Below are positions 1 to 7,800 of a stretch of 9,490 nucleotides of DNA, piece by piece. This DNA comes from JBCAWW01 sp039024315 (GTDB lineage: Bacteria; Bacteroidota; Bacteroidia; J057): contig JBCCQN010000274.1 in NCBI GenBank assembly GCA_039024315.1, positions 1 to 9,490 of the forward strand, given 5' to 3'. A program made the position numbers and the translations under genes. Within the stretch, counting starts at the first letter, position 1; each line of letters opens with the position of its first letter. Under the pieces are notes generated by a model. It ran no database searches. It was not told the origin of the DNA and was given only the letters and a program-made list of their open reading frames with translations.

Positions 1-261
1 TTCCGGTTTTCCCTGCACCACAATCAAATCACTTCCTTTAGATCGCAAGCGATTTCTTAAGTCTTGGAGACTCTCCAATAAGAACTTTGCTCGAAAGCTA
101 CCCGTTTTTGAGAAACCAAAACTTGTTTCCTCAAATTGCCGGGGATCTAAACAGTAAACTGGGATCACCTCCCGCGTATGCTCCATTGCTTGTTGGAGCG
201 CCTCATGATCGTGTAAGCGCAAGTCATTGCGGAACCAAAGAATTCCTCTTTCCCATTTCAT
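1..261 (-). CDS. Cryptochrome/photolyase N-terminus, DASH-like (partial, runs off left edge)
   Basis: The reverse complement has an open frame of 87 codons from an ATG at 261 to the window edge; an in-frame TAG lies 15 bases upstream of the ATG, which fixes the start. The protein opens with the hallmark of the photolyase alpha/beta (antenna) domain: a beta strand followed by WFRNDLRLHD at residues 9-18. It continues with VYCLDPRQF (35-43), KTGSFRAKFL (52-61) and a GKPE turn at 84-87. The KTG..RA.FL.ES pattern is what DASH cryptochromes typically show after the first strands. Members of this superfamily bind FAD in the missing C-terminal domain; DASH proteins repair pyrimidine dimers mainly in single-stranded DNA and may signal. 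The class call rests on about a fifth of the protein, so a CPD photolyase remains possible. It is divergent from the PLP enzyme gene. Confidence 0.88.
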   Translation of the reverse strand, partial: MKWERGILWFRNDLRLHDHEALQQAMEHTREVIPVYCLDPRQFEETSFGFSKTGSFRAKFLLESLQDLRNRLRSKGSDLIVVQGKPE

Positions 262-348
262 ATCTTTCAGAACTAACTAAAAGCAAGGAAGGTTCAAATT
301 CAGGGCAGAAAAATTGTAGTTTTAATATAACATTAACTAGCCTTACAC
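262..348. promoter_or_regulatory. Divergent intergenic spacer, presumed promoters both ways
   Basis: These 87 bases separate the divergent cryptochrome and PLP-enzyme starts, so promoters for both should lie here or overlap the coding ends. The stretch at 311-340 is A/T-rich. On the minus strand a TGAATTTG lies one base away from the Bacteroidota -7 consensus TAnnTTTG, but I see no matching -33 element at the right distance. On the plus strand a TTG at 314-316 has no good -7 partner. Neither start has a Shine-Dalgarno sequence. The role is inferred from gene arrangement rather than from a clear motif. Confidence 0.4.
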
Positions 349-1527
349 ATGGACTTATCTTATATCATTAACCACCTCGGTGAGGAACGCGAGAACTACT
401 TCCGGGCCGCGGCTCCTCCCATCATGCAAGCCAGTAATTTTGCCTTCCCTACGGTAGAAGAAATGCGCAAATCACTAGAGCATGAAATGGACGTCCCCTT
501 CTACACTAGAGGCCACAATCCCACCGTGGCTATTCTACGCAAGAAACTTGCAGCGCTCGAAGGCGCAGAAGAGTGTTTGGTTTTTAGCAGTGGTAGTGCC
601 GCCATTGCTGCTGGTGTCATGTCAACCGTTGAAGCCGGGGATCATGTGATCTGTGTCCAAAAACCTTATAGCTGGACCAACAAGCTACTCAACAACCTCT
701 TATCTCGCTTTGGCGTGGAAACCACTATGGTGGACGGCACCGATCCCGCCAATTTCAAAGCTGCGCTTAAGCCCAATACCAAGCTTTTCGTGCTAGAATC
801 GCCTAACTCCATCACCTTTGAGCTACAAGATATCGAGGCGGTAGTGGCGATCGCGAAAGAAAATAACATCCTCACTGCCATCGACAATAGCTATTCCACG
901 CCCCTCAATCAGCAACCGATCCTGATGGGAGTGGATATGGTTATGCATTCGGCGAGTAAGTATCTCAATGGCCATAGCGACATCGTCGCAGGAGTGCTAT
1001 GTTGCTCGCGCGAACGAGCTCAAAAGATATTTCAAGGGGAGTTTATGACTTTGGGAGGCATCATTTCACCTCATGATGCTTGGTTGATGATGCGCGGTTT
1101 GCGAACGCTTCCCCTTCGCATGGAGCGAGTGGCGGAATCAACGCCTAAGGTAGTAGCGTTCCTCGAAGAGCACCCCCTAGTCGAACAAGTAATTTATCCC
1201 TACTCGCCAAGCTTCCCACAATATGAACTTGCCAAAAAGCAAATGAAGCGTCCAGCAGGGCAGTTTTCCCTTCTAATCAAAGCAGATAGATTAGAGCAAG
1301 CAGATATCTTCTGCGACAGCTTGCAACATTTCCTGCTTGCCTGCTCTTGGGGGGGGTACGAGTCCTTGATTTTCCCCATGAGTACGCTCTATAACTCAAT
1401 GAACTATCGTTCGACTGAGTTACCCTGGAATTTGGTCCGCTTTTACGTAGGCTTGGAGGAACCAGACATGCTGATTGCTGATCTCGATCAGGCACTCCAC
1501 AAAAGTGCGGCTAAGGTAAAAGTCTAA
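349..1527 (+). CDS. PLP-dependent Cys/Met-metabolism enzyme (cystathionine beta-lyase-like)
   Basis: A 392-residue cytosolic enzyme of the Cys/Met-metabolism PLP family (fold type I), full length for the family. Visible active-site features are YTR..NPT at residues 52-59 (Tyr and Arg that reach the phosphate of the neighbouring subunit's cofactor), SSGSAA at 80-85 (phosphate loop), Tyr107 (ring stacking), IDN with Asp179 (pyridine nitrogen) and SASKYLNGHSD with Lys204 as the Schiff-base lysine. SWGGYESL (333-340) and a substrate-carboxylate Arg364 in VRFYVGLE complete the set. Family members cleave or form cystathionine, or degrade methionine or homocysteine, with elimination chemistry; sequence alone does not separate beta-lyase from gamma-synthase or gamma-lyase, so no symbol is given. 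The substitution of KPYSWT for the usual YGGT-like segment marks a distinct subgroup. Translation starts at the ATG at 349 without a visible ribosome-binding site. It stands alone, convergent with katG. Confidence 0.93.
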   Translation: MDLSYIINHLGEERENYFRAAAPPIMQASNFAFPTVEEMRKSLEHEMDVPFYTRGHNPTVAILRKKLAALEGAEECLVFSSGSAAIAAGVMSTVEAGDHVICVQKPYSWTNKLLNNLLSRFGVETTMVDGTDPANFKAALKPNTKLFVLESPNSITFELQDIEAVVAIAKENNILTAIDNSYSTPLNQQPILMGVDMVMHSASKYLNGHSDIVAGVLCCSRERAQKIFQGEFMTLGGIISPHDAWLMMRGLRTLPLRMERVAESTPKVVAFLEEHPLVEQVIYPYSPSFPQYELAKKQMKRPAGQFSLLIKADRLEQADIFCDSLQHFLLACSWGGYESLIFPMSTLYNSMNYRSTELPWNLVRFYVGLEEPDMLIADLDQALHKSAAKVKV

Positions 1528-1596
1528 GACTTATCCCACCGTGCATAGTCTCATATGCTCAAGATGAGCGTTCTGCGAAGCAATACTATACATCTC

Positions 1597-1641
1597 AAAA
1601 AAAAGCAAAGTGTCCAATGCCGAATCCCTCGACATTGGACA
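1597..1641 (-). terminator. Rho-independent terminator of katG (possibly bidirectional)
   Basis: A perfect 9 bp stem (TGTCCAATG at 1611-1619 pairs with CATTGGACA at 1633-1641) encloses a 13-base loop. Reading on the minus strand, the stem starts 29 bases after the katG stop and is followed after 6 bases by eight T residues (complement of A8 at 1597-1604). On the plus strand the same stem is followed only by a weak TCTTTGATTT, so it may stop the PLP-enzyme transcript less efficiently. It sits in a 142 bp convergent spacer that holds nothing else I recognise. Confidence 0.75.
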
Positions 1642-1669
1642 TCTTTGATTTATCTAAGAGTTCTTATTA

Positions 1670-3880
1670 CTAGGCACGATCAAGGTTCATCACCTTGGTC
1701 CATACCGCAATAAAGTCATTGACAAATTTCTCTTCTGCATCATCGCAAGCGTAAACTTCTGCGAGAGCTCGAAGCTCTGTATTTGAGCCGAAGATAAGAT
1801 CAACACGAGTACCAGTCCACTTCACAGAGCCGTCGCGGCGATCACGCCCTTCAAAGGTATTTTGCTCATCAGAAGTCGCAGACCAAGTAATTCCGAGGTC
1901 GAGAAGGTTGGCAAAGTAATCATTACTGAGCGTTCCGGGGCGATCAGTAAATACACCATGATTGCTACCGTCATAGTTGGTTCCAAGTACTCTTAAGCCG
2001 CCAAATAGCGCAGTCATCTCAGGAGCTGTCAAACGAAGGAGTTGCGCTTTATCGATGAGCATTTCCTCTGCAGAGGCAGTATGTACGGACTTGAAGTAGT
2101 TGCGGAAACCATCCGCTAGCGGGCGCAGAGCGTCAAATGACTCTACATCCGTTTGCTCTTGCAAAGCGTCTACTCGACCTGGTATAAATGGAACGCTCAC
2201 ATTGTGTCCCGCATCGCTAGCCGCTTTTTCAATTGCAGCCGCTCCACCTAAAACGATCAAGTCTGCGATAGAAACATCGCCAGCAAAACCATTTTGAATA
2301 TCTTCAAGTACGCCAAGTACTTTAGCTAGCTGAGCGGGATTATTGGCTTCCCAGTCTTTTTGGGGTGCTAAGCGAACACGCGCACCATCTGCACCTCCGC
2401 GCTTATCAGAACCACGGTAAGTAGAAGCTGAAGACCAGGCAGTAGAAACTAATTCAGCAACAGAGAGGCCAGAGTCAAGAATCTGGGTTTTGAGACTAGC
2501 GACATCGGCATGGGAAAGCGTTTCAGCAGGTGCTTCTGGCAGCGGATCTTGCCAAATCAATACCTCAGAAGGCACTTCAGGACCGAGATAGTTTCTACGT
2601 GGTCCCATATCACGGTGAGTCAACTTGAACCAAGCGCGAGCAAAGGCATCAGCAAACTGATCGGGATTTTGATAAAAGCGTCTTGAGATTTTTTCGTAGG
2701 CAGGATCAAGGCGCAGCGCCAAATCAGTCGTCAACATGAAGGGAGCATGCGTTTTGGCAGGATTATGCGCATCAGGTACAGTACCTGCACCAGCCCCACC
2801 TACTGGTGTCCACTGATGGGCACCGGCTGGGCTCTTGCTTAGTTCCCACTCAAAGCCAAATAGGTTTTCGAAGTAGTTATTGCTCCACTGCGTAGGCGTA
2901 GTGGTCCAAGCCCCTTCCAACCCGCTAGTAATGGTATGCTCGCCCTTACCAGACTCGTAATTGTTTTTCCAGCCTTGGCCTTGCTCAGCAATACCAGCTG
3001 CCGCAGGCTCACGCTCTACATATTTATCAGGATCAGCAGCACCGTGGGTTTTACCAAAGGTGTGCCCACCGGCAATCAAGGCTACTGTCTCCTCATCATT
3101 CATGGCCATACGGCCAAAAGTTTCACGGATATCGCGAGCAGAAGCTAATGGATCAGGCTTGCCGTTTGGACCTTCTGGATTGACATAGATCAGACCCATT
3201 TGCACCGCACCGAGTGGATTTTCAAGTACCCGATCACCTGTATAGCGCTTATCGCCTAGCCACTCACTTTCTGAGCCCCAATAAACATCTTCTTCTGGCT
3301 CCCAAGTATCTTCACGGCCACCGCCAAAACCAAAGGTTTCAAATCCCATAGATTCAAGAGCGCAGTTACCAGCTAATATCATCAGGTCAGCCCAAGAAAT
3401 TTTTCTGCCATACTTTTTCTTGATCGGCCAAAGCAATAGACGCGCCTTATCAAGGTTGGCATTATCGGGCCAACTGTTGAGGGGAGCAAAACGAAGAGTA
3501 CCAGCACCCGCACCTCCACGGCCATCACCAATACGGTAAGTACCAGCACTGTGCCAAGCCATACGAATGATAAATGGACCGTAATGCCCATAATCAGCCG
3601 GCCACCACTCCTGAGAATCTGTCATCATGTCGTACAGATCCTGCTTCACAGCTGCGAGATCCAGCTTTTTGAATTCTTCGGCATAGTCAAACGAATCATC
3701 CATGGGATTGGACAAGTTAGAGTGCTGACGTAAAATGCCTAAGTTCAATTGATTCGGCCACCAATCGCGATTGCTAGTCCCACCACCAGCACTTTTCTTC
3801 ACAGATCCTCCTGTAAAAGGGCATTTTCCACCGCCATTTACATTATAAGAGGTCTTACTTGAATGTCCATTGCTTTCCAT
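1670..3880 (-). CDS. katG: Bifunctional catalase-peroxidase KatG
   Basis: A 736-residue haem enzyme of class I peroxidases that disproportionates hydrogen peroxide and also oxidises donors. The N-terminal catalytic half has the distal triad Arg106, Trp109 and His110 in RMAWHSAGTYR. It also has Asp139 in SWPDN, Tyr232 in IYVNPEGPNG and Met258. Trp109, Tyr232 and Met258 are the residues that form the covalent Met-Tyr-Trp adduct needed for catalase activity in this family. The proximal haem ligand is His273 in GGHTFGKTHG. Arg423 in THRDMGP corresponds to the mobile arginine that modulates catalase activity. The C-terminal half (about 430-736) is the degenerate peroxidase repeat that does not bind haem. 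GGGKCPFTGG at 17-26 is the normal KatG leader, and no export signal is seen, so it is cytosolic. All key residues are intact. The gene has its own promoter and operator-like element upstream and a hairpin terminator downstream, which suggests a monocistronic peroxide-responsive unit. Confidence 0.98.
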   Translation of the reverse strand: MESNGHSSKTSYNVNGGGKCPFTGGSVKKSAGGGTSNRDWWPNQLNLGILRQHSNLSNPMDDSFDYAEEFKKLDLAAVKQDLYDMMTDSQEWWPADYGHYGPFIIRMAWHSAGTYRIGDGRGGAGAGTLRFAPLNSWPDNANLDKARLLLWPIKKKYGRKISWADLMILAGNCALESMGFETFGFGGGREDTWEPEEDVYWGSESEWLGDKRYTGDRVLENPLGAVQMGLIYVNPEGPNGKPDPLASARDIRETFGRMAMNDEETVALIAGGHTFGKTHGAADPDKYVEREPAAAGIAEQGQGWKNNYESGKGEHTITSGLEGAWTTTPTQWSNNYFENLFGFEWELSKSPAGAHQWTPVGGAGAGTVPDAHNPAKTHAPFMLTTDLALRLDPAYEKISRRFYQNPDQFADAFARAWFKLTHRDMGPRRNYLGPEVPSEVLIWQDPLPEAPAETLSHADVASLKTQILDSGLSVAELVSTAWSSASTYRGSDKRGGADGARVRLAPQKDWEANNPAQLAKVLGVLEDIQNGFAGDVSIADLIVLGGAAAIEKAASDAGHNVSVPFIPGRVDALQEQTDVESFDALRPLADGFRNYFKSVHTASAEEMLIDKAQLLRLTAPEMTALFGGLRVLGTNYDGSNHGVFTDRPGTLSNDYFANLLDLGITWSATSDEQNTFEGRDRRDGSVKWTGTRVDLIFGSNTELRALAEVYACDDAEEKFVNDFIAVWTKVMNLDRA

Positions 3881-3927
3881 ATTAGTAGTATAATTTTGAT
3901 TTATTCAATAACTAGAGGTTCCAGTCT

Positions 3928-3959
3928 CAAATATGCCTCATCTAAAAGTATAAGTCAAA
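3928..3959 (-). promoter_or_regulatory. Predicted Bacteroidota-type promoter of katG
   Basis: On the minus strand TTTG (complement of 3956-3959) is followed after 20 bases by CATATTTG (complement of 3928-3935). The known Bacteroidota sigma factor recognises TTTG/TTG near -33 and TAnnTTTG near -7 with about 17-23 bases between, so this is a match with one mismatch in the -7 box. The transcript would begin near 3921 and carry an A/T-rich leader of roughly 40 bases before the katG ATG at 3880, with no Shine-Dalgarno sequence. Confidence 0.55.
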
Positions 3960-3977
3960 TTGATAATTTTTATCAAT
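3959..3977. promoter_or_regulatory. Inverted repeat, candidate Fur/PerR-family operator of katG
   Basis: The 19 bp sequence ATTGATAATTTTTATCAAT has perfect 8 bp arms around a 3 bp centre. Its inner 15 bases (3961-3975) read TGATAAT-T-TTTATCA, a 7-1-7 arrangement that differs from the ideal Fur-type palindrome TGATAATnATTATCA at one arm base. It overlaps the predicted -33 element of katG by one base and lies directly upstream of it. Fur-family peroxide sensors (PerR) control catalase genes in several bacteria. OxyR is an alternative regulator known in Bacteroidota, but its sites look different. The regulator's identity is inferred. Confidence 0.5.
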
Positions 3978-3985
3978 CAATAACC

Positions 3986-4003
3986 ATCAATTATATATCA
4001 ATT
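3986..4003. repeat. Short direct repeat ATCAATT with 11 bp period
   Basis: ATCAATT occurs at 3986-3992 and again at 3997-4003, separated by ATAT, giving an 11 bp period close to one helical turn. The related ATCAAT at 3972-3977 is the right arm of the katG inverted repeat, 14 bp further towards the gene. The copies could be extra half-sites for the same regulator or simply A/T-rich sequence. The rest of the 254 bp spacer (4004-4134) holds only a CTAAATTTAG palindrome at 4047-4056 and no gene I can support. Confidence 0.35.
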
Positions 4004-4134
4004 TTCCTATTTCCTTCCAGACAGGGGCATCTTAGGTCCGCTTCGGCTAAATTTAGGGCATAAAGCAGATGGAACCTTTCTAAATTATCGGGCTTAACAA
4101 AGAAACAATGAGAGAGGAAGAACAGAAGGAGGAT

Positions 4135-4758
4135 TTACAATCGCTTAAATACATAACCTCCTGTAGTAGCGCCCCAGACCTGCTCGCCTGCCTCATTGAA
4201 GCCTTGGTCCCAGCTACTGATTTTATCGGCCCAAACGCTTACCGCTGATGTCGCATAGGAAGCCCCTCGCAAACTAATACTACATTCTCCTTTCCTAGTT
4301 TTTCCCGCAAAGGAGCCATCCTCTTGTAGAGAAAGAAAAACCGCGCAACCTTCTCTCAAGACTAGATCTTCTTTTTTGAGCTGATCGTAAACCTCGGGCG
4401 TCTTCCATTGCAAGACAAAATTCTCTTGCTCGGGTATAGTGTAGACTACACTTCGCCACTGATTGTTTGCCAATTTTTCGATCTGGTAAACTCGTTGGCG
4501 ATAGGGCTTATCTTGCTGGCTCCTCAGGGCCTGCTCAACGTACAACCAATGCTCACCCGGATACTGTTTTTGCCAGATAGGATACATATGCAGGCTGATA
4601 TCATAAAAATTGGTATCAACCGCTGCTTGTGCGGCACTAGAAAAGGAGCCCGTCATCATAGTGAGGAGGCGTTCTGTTTGATCAAGACCGCTTTGCGGAA
4701 CGCTTTTACAGGCGCTTAGCAGTACTAAAGCACTAGCAAATAGTAGAGACTTAGACAT
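4135..4758 (-). CDS. CpcT/CpeT chromophore-lyase-family lipoprotein
   Basis: A 207-residue protein with a lipoprotein signal: a short basic start, a hydrophobic run and the lipobox LSAC with Cys17 as the lipidation site. The mature part matches the CpcT/CpeT family along its length: LLTMMTGSFSS (31-41), YDISLHMYPIW (52-62), WLYVEQA (71-77), PYRQRVY (85-91), REGCAV (135-140), C..SLRGASYAT (159-170) and a C-terminal WDQGF..AG.QVWGA..GGYVF. In cyanobacteria, members attach bilins to phycobiliproteins and fold as a calycin-like beta-barrel. No phycobiliprotein gene is present here and Bacteroidota lack phycobilisomes, so the family name should not be read as the function; binding of a lipid, bilin or other small ligand at the membrane is an inference. 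Besides Cys17, Cys138 and Cys159 are the only cysteines. The gene follows the large adhesin-like gene on the same strand after 114 bp. Confidence 0.88.
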   Translation of the reverse strand: MSKSLLFASALVLLSACKSVPQSGLDQTERLLTMMTGSFSSAAQAAVDTNFYDISLHMYPIWQKQYPGEHWLYVEQALRSQQDKPYRQRVYQIEKLANNQWRSVVYTIPEQENFVLQWKTPEVYDQLKKEDLVLREGCAVFLSLQEDGSFAGKTRKGECSISLRGASYATSAVSVWADKISSWDQGFNEAGEQVWGATTGGYVFKRL

Positions 4759-4792
4759 AAAGTATGTGAGTTATTGTAGGGGTTTTACCGCT

Positions 4793-4829
4793 GCGCGGAA
4801 CGCTCATTCAAGGCACAAGCGTTCCGCGC
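4793..4829. repeat. Perfect 12 bp inverted repeat (GC-rich hairpin)
   Basis: GCGCGGAACGCT (4793-4804) and AGCGTTCCGCGC (4818-4829) are exact reverse complements around a 13-base loop. The hairpin lies between the stop of the large secreted-protein gene and the start of the lipoprotein gene, both read on the minus strand. The stem is strong, but no T-run follows it in that direction, so it is not a classic Rho-independent terminator. It could attenuate transcription, protect the upstream message, or be one copy of a dispersed palindromic repeat. The rest of the 114 bp spacer shows no clear promoter. Confidence 0.7.
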
Positions 4830-4872
4830 CCCATCATAGCTTTTGGAAGTAATCTCTAAAAAACTCTGCAAA

Positions 4873-7800
4873 CTAACGAATCAGCGTAACGGTTCCGCCT
4901 CGATCCACTCTGGCGCCATTGTTGAGTAACGCTTGGACTCGGTAAGTATAAACTCCTTCCGGCACTACCCTACCATTACGAGTGCCGTCCCAACGATCGC
5001 TGATATTGAGCAGACGTGCCACCTCTTGGCCCCAACGATTGAAGATGATCATTTCATATTGCACCAGGCCTTCGCCAGCAGCAAAAAAGAAATCGTTTTT
5101 GCCATCGTCATTAGGCGAAAATGCATTAGGTACATAAATAGCGCCATCAGGAATCACTTCCAGCCAAATAATTGTATCCACCGGACAGACAAAATAGGAG
5201 TTATAAGCCGTGAGCTTGACAGGATAAAGGCCAGTATCTTCAAACAGGTGCTGAGGATTTTCTAGTTCTGACAATCCTCCATCTCCAAAGTCCCAAACAT
5301 AAGCCACTGCGCCAATACTTTGGTTGATAAACTGGACATTGGCTTGCGAAAGTAGAATCGAATCTTCATAGGTCGGATCTGAACTGAAGATCGGAATGGC
5401 TGGTGGAGTTTGTGGAATGTAAACTGGAATGGTAGTTTCACAATCGTTTTGGTCCCGCACGGTAGCAAAGTAAGTCGTATCCCCAAAAAGATTATCCACA
5501 AATGCTCCATCTAATTGCGAAGGCCCATCCCAACGAAAGGCATAGGGACCAATCCCTCCGACTGCCGTAACGCCCGCCGCCCCATTGTCCCAATCACAAT
5601 AGGCCTCCACAAAGGCACTGTCAACGATGGTCAACTCAAGCGTATCCGGCTCAAAAATATCCACAAAATCAATCGCTACGCAATTACTATCATCGGTAAC
5701 TGTGACTGAGAAGGTACCAGGCCCAAGCCCAGTAACGGTAGTCGAATCCCCTGGAATAGGTGAGTCCCAGAAAATAGTGTAATCAGGTGAGCCACCTTGA
5801 ATCTGGACCGTACCAGTACCATCATCAAAGCCAAAGCAGCGTACATCAGAATGCGTAGTGCTAATTTCTAGGAGAGGCGGTTCGATAATGTCTATTTGCA
5901 GCGTATTTAGGCACAAACTATCATCTTGAATTTGTAGAATGTGCGTTCCCGGAGGGAGACTACTAAAAATGCTATCTGACTGGAAGGCCCCGCCATCAAT
6001 GTTGTAGAGATATGGCATCACCCCTCCTACCCCGCCTAAAGCTACTAATCCATTGTCATTACCAAAGCAGTCTATGTCTTTTTGGGTCAGGACGTTTAAC
6101 GCTAGCGAATCGGGTTCGCTCAAGCTCAAACCGATACTATCTACACAACTACTATCGTCTGCGACCCAAAAATTATAATCTCCTGCGTTCAAGCCTGTAA
6201 AGAGGCTATCCGCTTGGAAATTGAGGCTATCGAGTGTAAATGCGTAAGGCAAGGTTCCTCCCGTAGCTTGTAATCTGACCCACCCTGTACTTTCACCAAA
6301 ACAGCCTATATCTGTTGCGCTCACTAATTGAAGAATCAGAGAATCTGGCTCAGTGAGTGTAATGGGAATCTCCGTAACACAAGCACTATCGTCTATGACC
6401 GTAACTTCATAATTCCCCGCAGGGAGTTGGGAAAAAGCACTATCGGGTTGAAAATTGATGCTATCCAAGGAGAATTGATAAGCAGGGCTACCACCATTGG
6501 CATCGATGATAAAGCCCCCTTCAGAGTTGCCAAAGCAATCTATATCTCTTTGCGAGAGAATAGCTGCCGTCAGAGCTTGAGGCTCTATAATCGTCAAGGG
6601 TAGTGTCAGATCACAAAGGCTGTCGTCTTGGACCGTGATCGTATAATTTCCGGCGGTAAGATTGGCAAAAACACTATCTGGCTGGAAATTAACCCCATCG
6701 AGCGAAAATTGATACGGTGCTCTGCCCCCGCTACTAGTAAGCCGAATCAATCCTGTGTTATTGCCAGCACAATCTACATTTTTTTGGACCGCAATGGCCG
6801 CATTGAGCGGTGTAGGCTCAAAGATTTCGAAGGGAATTGTCACCTGACAATTATTAGCGTCAAAGAAATAGACCGTATCCCGCCCGGGGCCAAGATTCGT
6901 TACCGAAAGGACATTAGAAAAATTGACGTTGTCCAGACTATATTGATAAGGAGCTTGTCCTCCTACTCCTTGCAAAGCAAGGGCTCCATTGTTAGCGCCA
7001 AAACAGTCGATATGCTTATAAGTAGTAATCTGAGCAAAAAGTCCTGTAGGCGTACGGATGGTATCACTAATCGTGGTTTCACAAGCATTTGCGTCTCTGA
7101 CTAGCACGGTATAGATCGCAGCACCTAGGCCGGTGAAATTGCCCGTAGTATTGAAATTAAAGCCGGCGTCGATAGAGTATTGGTAGCCGGGCGTTCCACC
7201 TGCGGCGGCTATATCCAAAACCCCATTACTATTGCCAAAGCAGTCAACGTTTTGCAGATTGGTCACTGCGGCAAAAAGCGGGGCTGCGGGTTCACCAATG
7301 ACAAAGGGAATCGTATCTGTACAACCCAAAGCGTCAATTGCTACCGCCTGATAGGTACCAGCGAGGAAGGCATTACTACTTTCAGGACTATTATTGCTTG
7401 TTAGCTGGTCCACTAGCCCGCCCGTATTGTTGAGCCAAGTGTAGGTGTAAGGACCGGTTCCCGCAACGCTTATCTCTGAAATGCCCGTCGGCTCTCCAAA
7501 GCAAGGAACGTCAAAAGGGGCCACACTCATCTGGAAGGGCCGCACTGTAACTTGCATTTGATCTGTGTTGGTACAGCCATTACCATCAGTCAGGGTCATG
7601 GTGTAAGGAAAGATTCCCGGTCCAGTGGGAGAAAAAGTAGGTTGCAGGAGGGTGCTATCATCTAAAAACTGCTGGCTACTCCAACTGATCGTTCCCGCAG
7701 GGTTGTTAGTAGAGCCTAAGGTCAAGTTTTCATACTCACAGATCGCAAAATCGGGCCCTGCATCCACTATTGGCAAGGGAAAAACCGTCAGATTCACGGT

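Noticed and set aside
87..371. 94-codon plus-strand open frame before the PLP enzyme gene
   Set aside because: It is antisense to the recognisable cryptochrome start, overlaps the PLP enzyme start, and its translation has no family-like features.
3863..4063. 66-codon plus-strand open frame covering the katG upstream spacer
   Set aside because: It overlaps the katG start and the promoter/operator region, has a low-complexity Ser/Ile-rich translation and no start signals.
4408..4719. 103-codon plus-strand open frame opposite the CpcT/CpeT-family gene
   Set aside because: It is antisense to a well-supported family member and resembles no protein family I recognise.
4793..4829. Hairpin as an intrinsic terminator of the large gene
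   Set aside because: No T-run follows the stem on the minus strand, so I list it only as an inverted repeat of uncertain role.
6628..7104. 158-codon plus-strand open frame, and similar shorter ones between 4933 and 7404
   Set aside because: They recur because the SprB-type repeats recur, giving similar antisense frames; they are shadows of the repeat coding, not genes.
5410..7536. Possible CRISPR array or DNA satellite because of the regular ~234 bp period
   Set aside because: The period equals the protein repeat unit, the frame is open throughout, and the repeats are diverged at DNA level without short identical repeats and unique spacers.
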